Made by a program: the position numbers and the translations under genes | Notes under the pieces: generated by a model | What the model was told of the DNA's origin: nothing | Database searches by the model: none | Seen by the model: the letters and a program-made list of their open reading frames with translations, nothing else | Part shown: one piece after another, positions 63,976 through 64,000 of the stretch | Numbering within the stretch: position 1 is the stretch's first letter | Layout: every line of letters begins with the position of its first letter | NCBI GenBank assembly: GCA_022605955.1 | Contig: JAKCOZ010000059.1 | Location: 62,001 to 126,000, forward strand | Length of the DNA stretch: 64,000 nucleotides | Source of the DNA: Rallus limicola | Lineage: Eukaryota > Chordata > Aves > Gruiformes > Rallidae | Direction of reading: 5' to 3'

Positions 63976-64000
63976 GAAGACATTTGACTCCTAAGATTTT

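Overview
This window looks like AT-rich, gene-poor vertebrate nuclear DNA, almost certainly from a bird. The evidence is four CR1 (chicken repeat 1) LINE fragments, with their diagnostic 3' ends built on tandem ATTCTRTGA units, and one LTR-like fragment of a type I recall as widespread in bird genomes. There are no Alu-, B1- or L1-type repeats and no long prokaryote-style reading frames. Nearly all the open reading frames are chance frames in non-coding DNA, so very little of the 64 kb can be called coding.

The focal point is one GC-rich, CpG-dense island (about 8.94-10.22 kb). It carries what looks like the first coding exon of a minus-strand gene for a secreted or membrane protein (9572-9656). 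That exon has an ATG in good Kozak context, a textbook 17-residue signal peptide and a strong GTAAGA donor. The gene would run leftwards, but I found no convincing second exon in the first 9.5 kb, and I do not recognise the protein. A 32-codon upstream frame ends in a TGA that overlaps the start codon (ATGA). The right half of the island ends in a strong plus-strand donor at 10337/10338, which suggests divergent transcription from the same island.

To the right of the island (10.3-64 kb) I see only candidate spliced exons on the plus strand. The best are at 22734-22796, 39343-39444, 47516-47560 and 50917-50987, with weaker ones at 55951, 56267 and 58356. Each has a good acceptor and donor, but together they encode nothing I recognise, so a spliced long non-coding RNA divergent from the minus-strand gene is the simplest reading. 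This is a hypothesis that needs RNA evidence.

Other content is a CR1 minus-strand tail (about 4.02 kb), a CR1 plus-strand tail (5.27-5.46 kb), a longer CR1 piece with the broken end of the reverse-transcriptase ORF (33.57-34.08 kb), a CR1 tail at 58.53 kb and an LTR-like piece at 53.12 kb. There are also short microsatellites and homopolymers, a G-quadruplex-prone run in the CpG island, a 40-bp repeat found twice 626 bp apart, and several stretches that look like conserved non-coding elements by base composition and motif content alone. No tRNA, rRNA, CRISPR or intact mobile element was seen.
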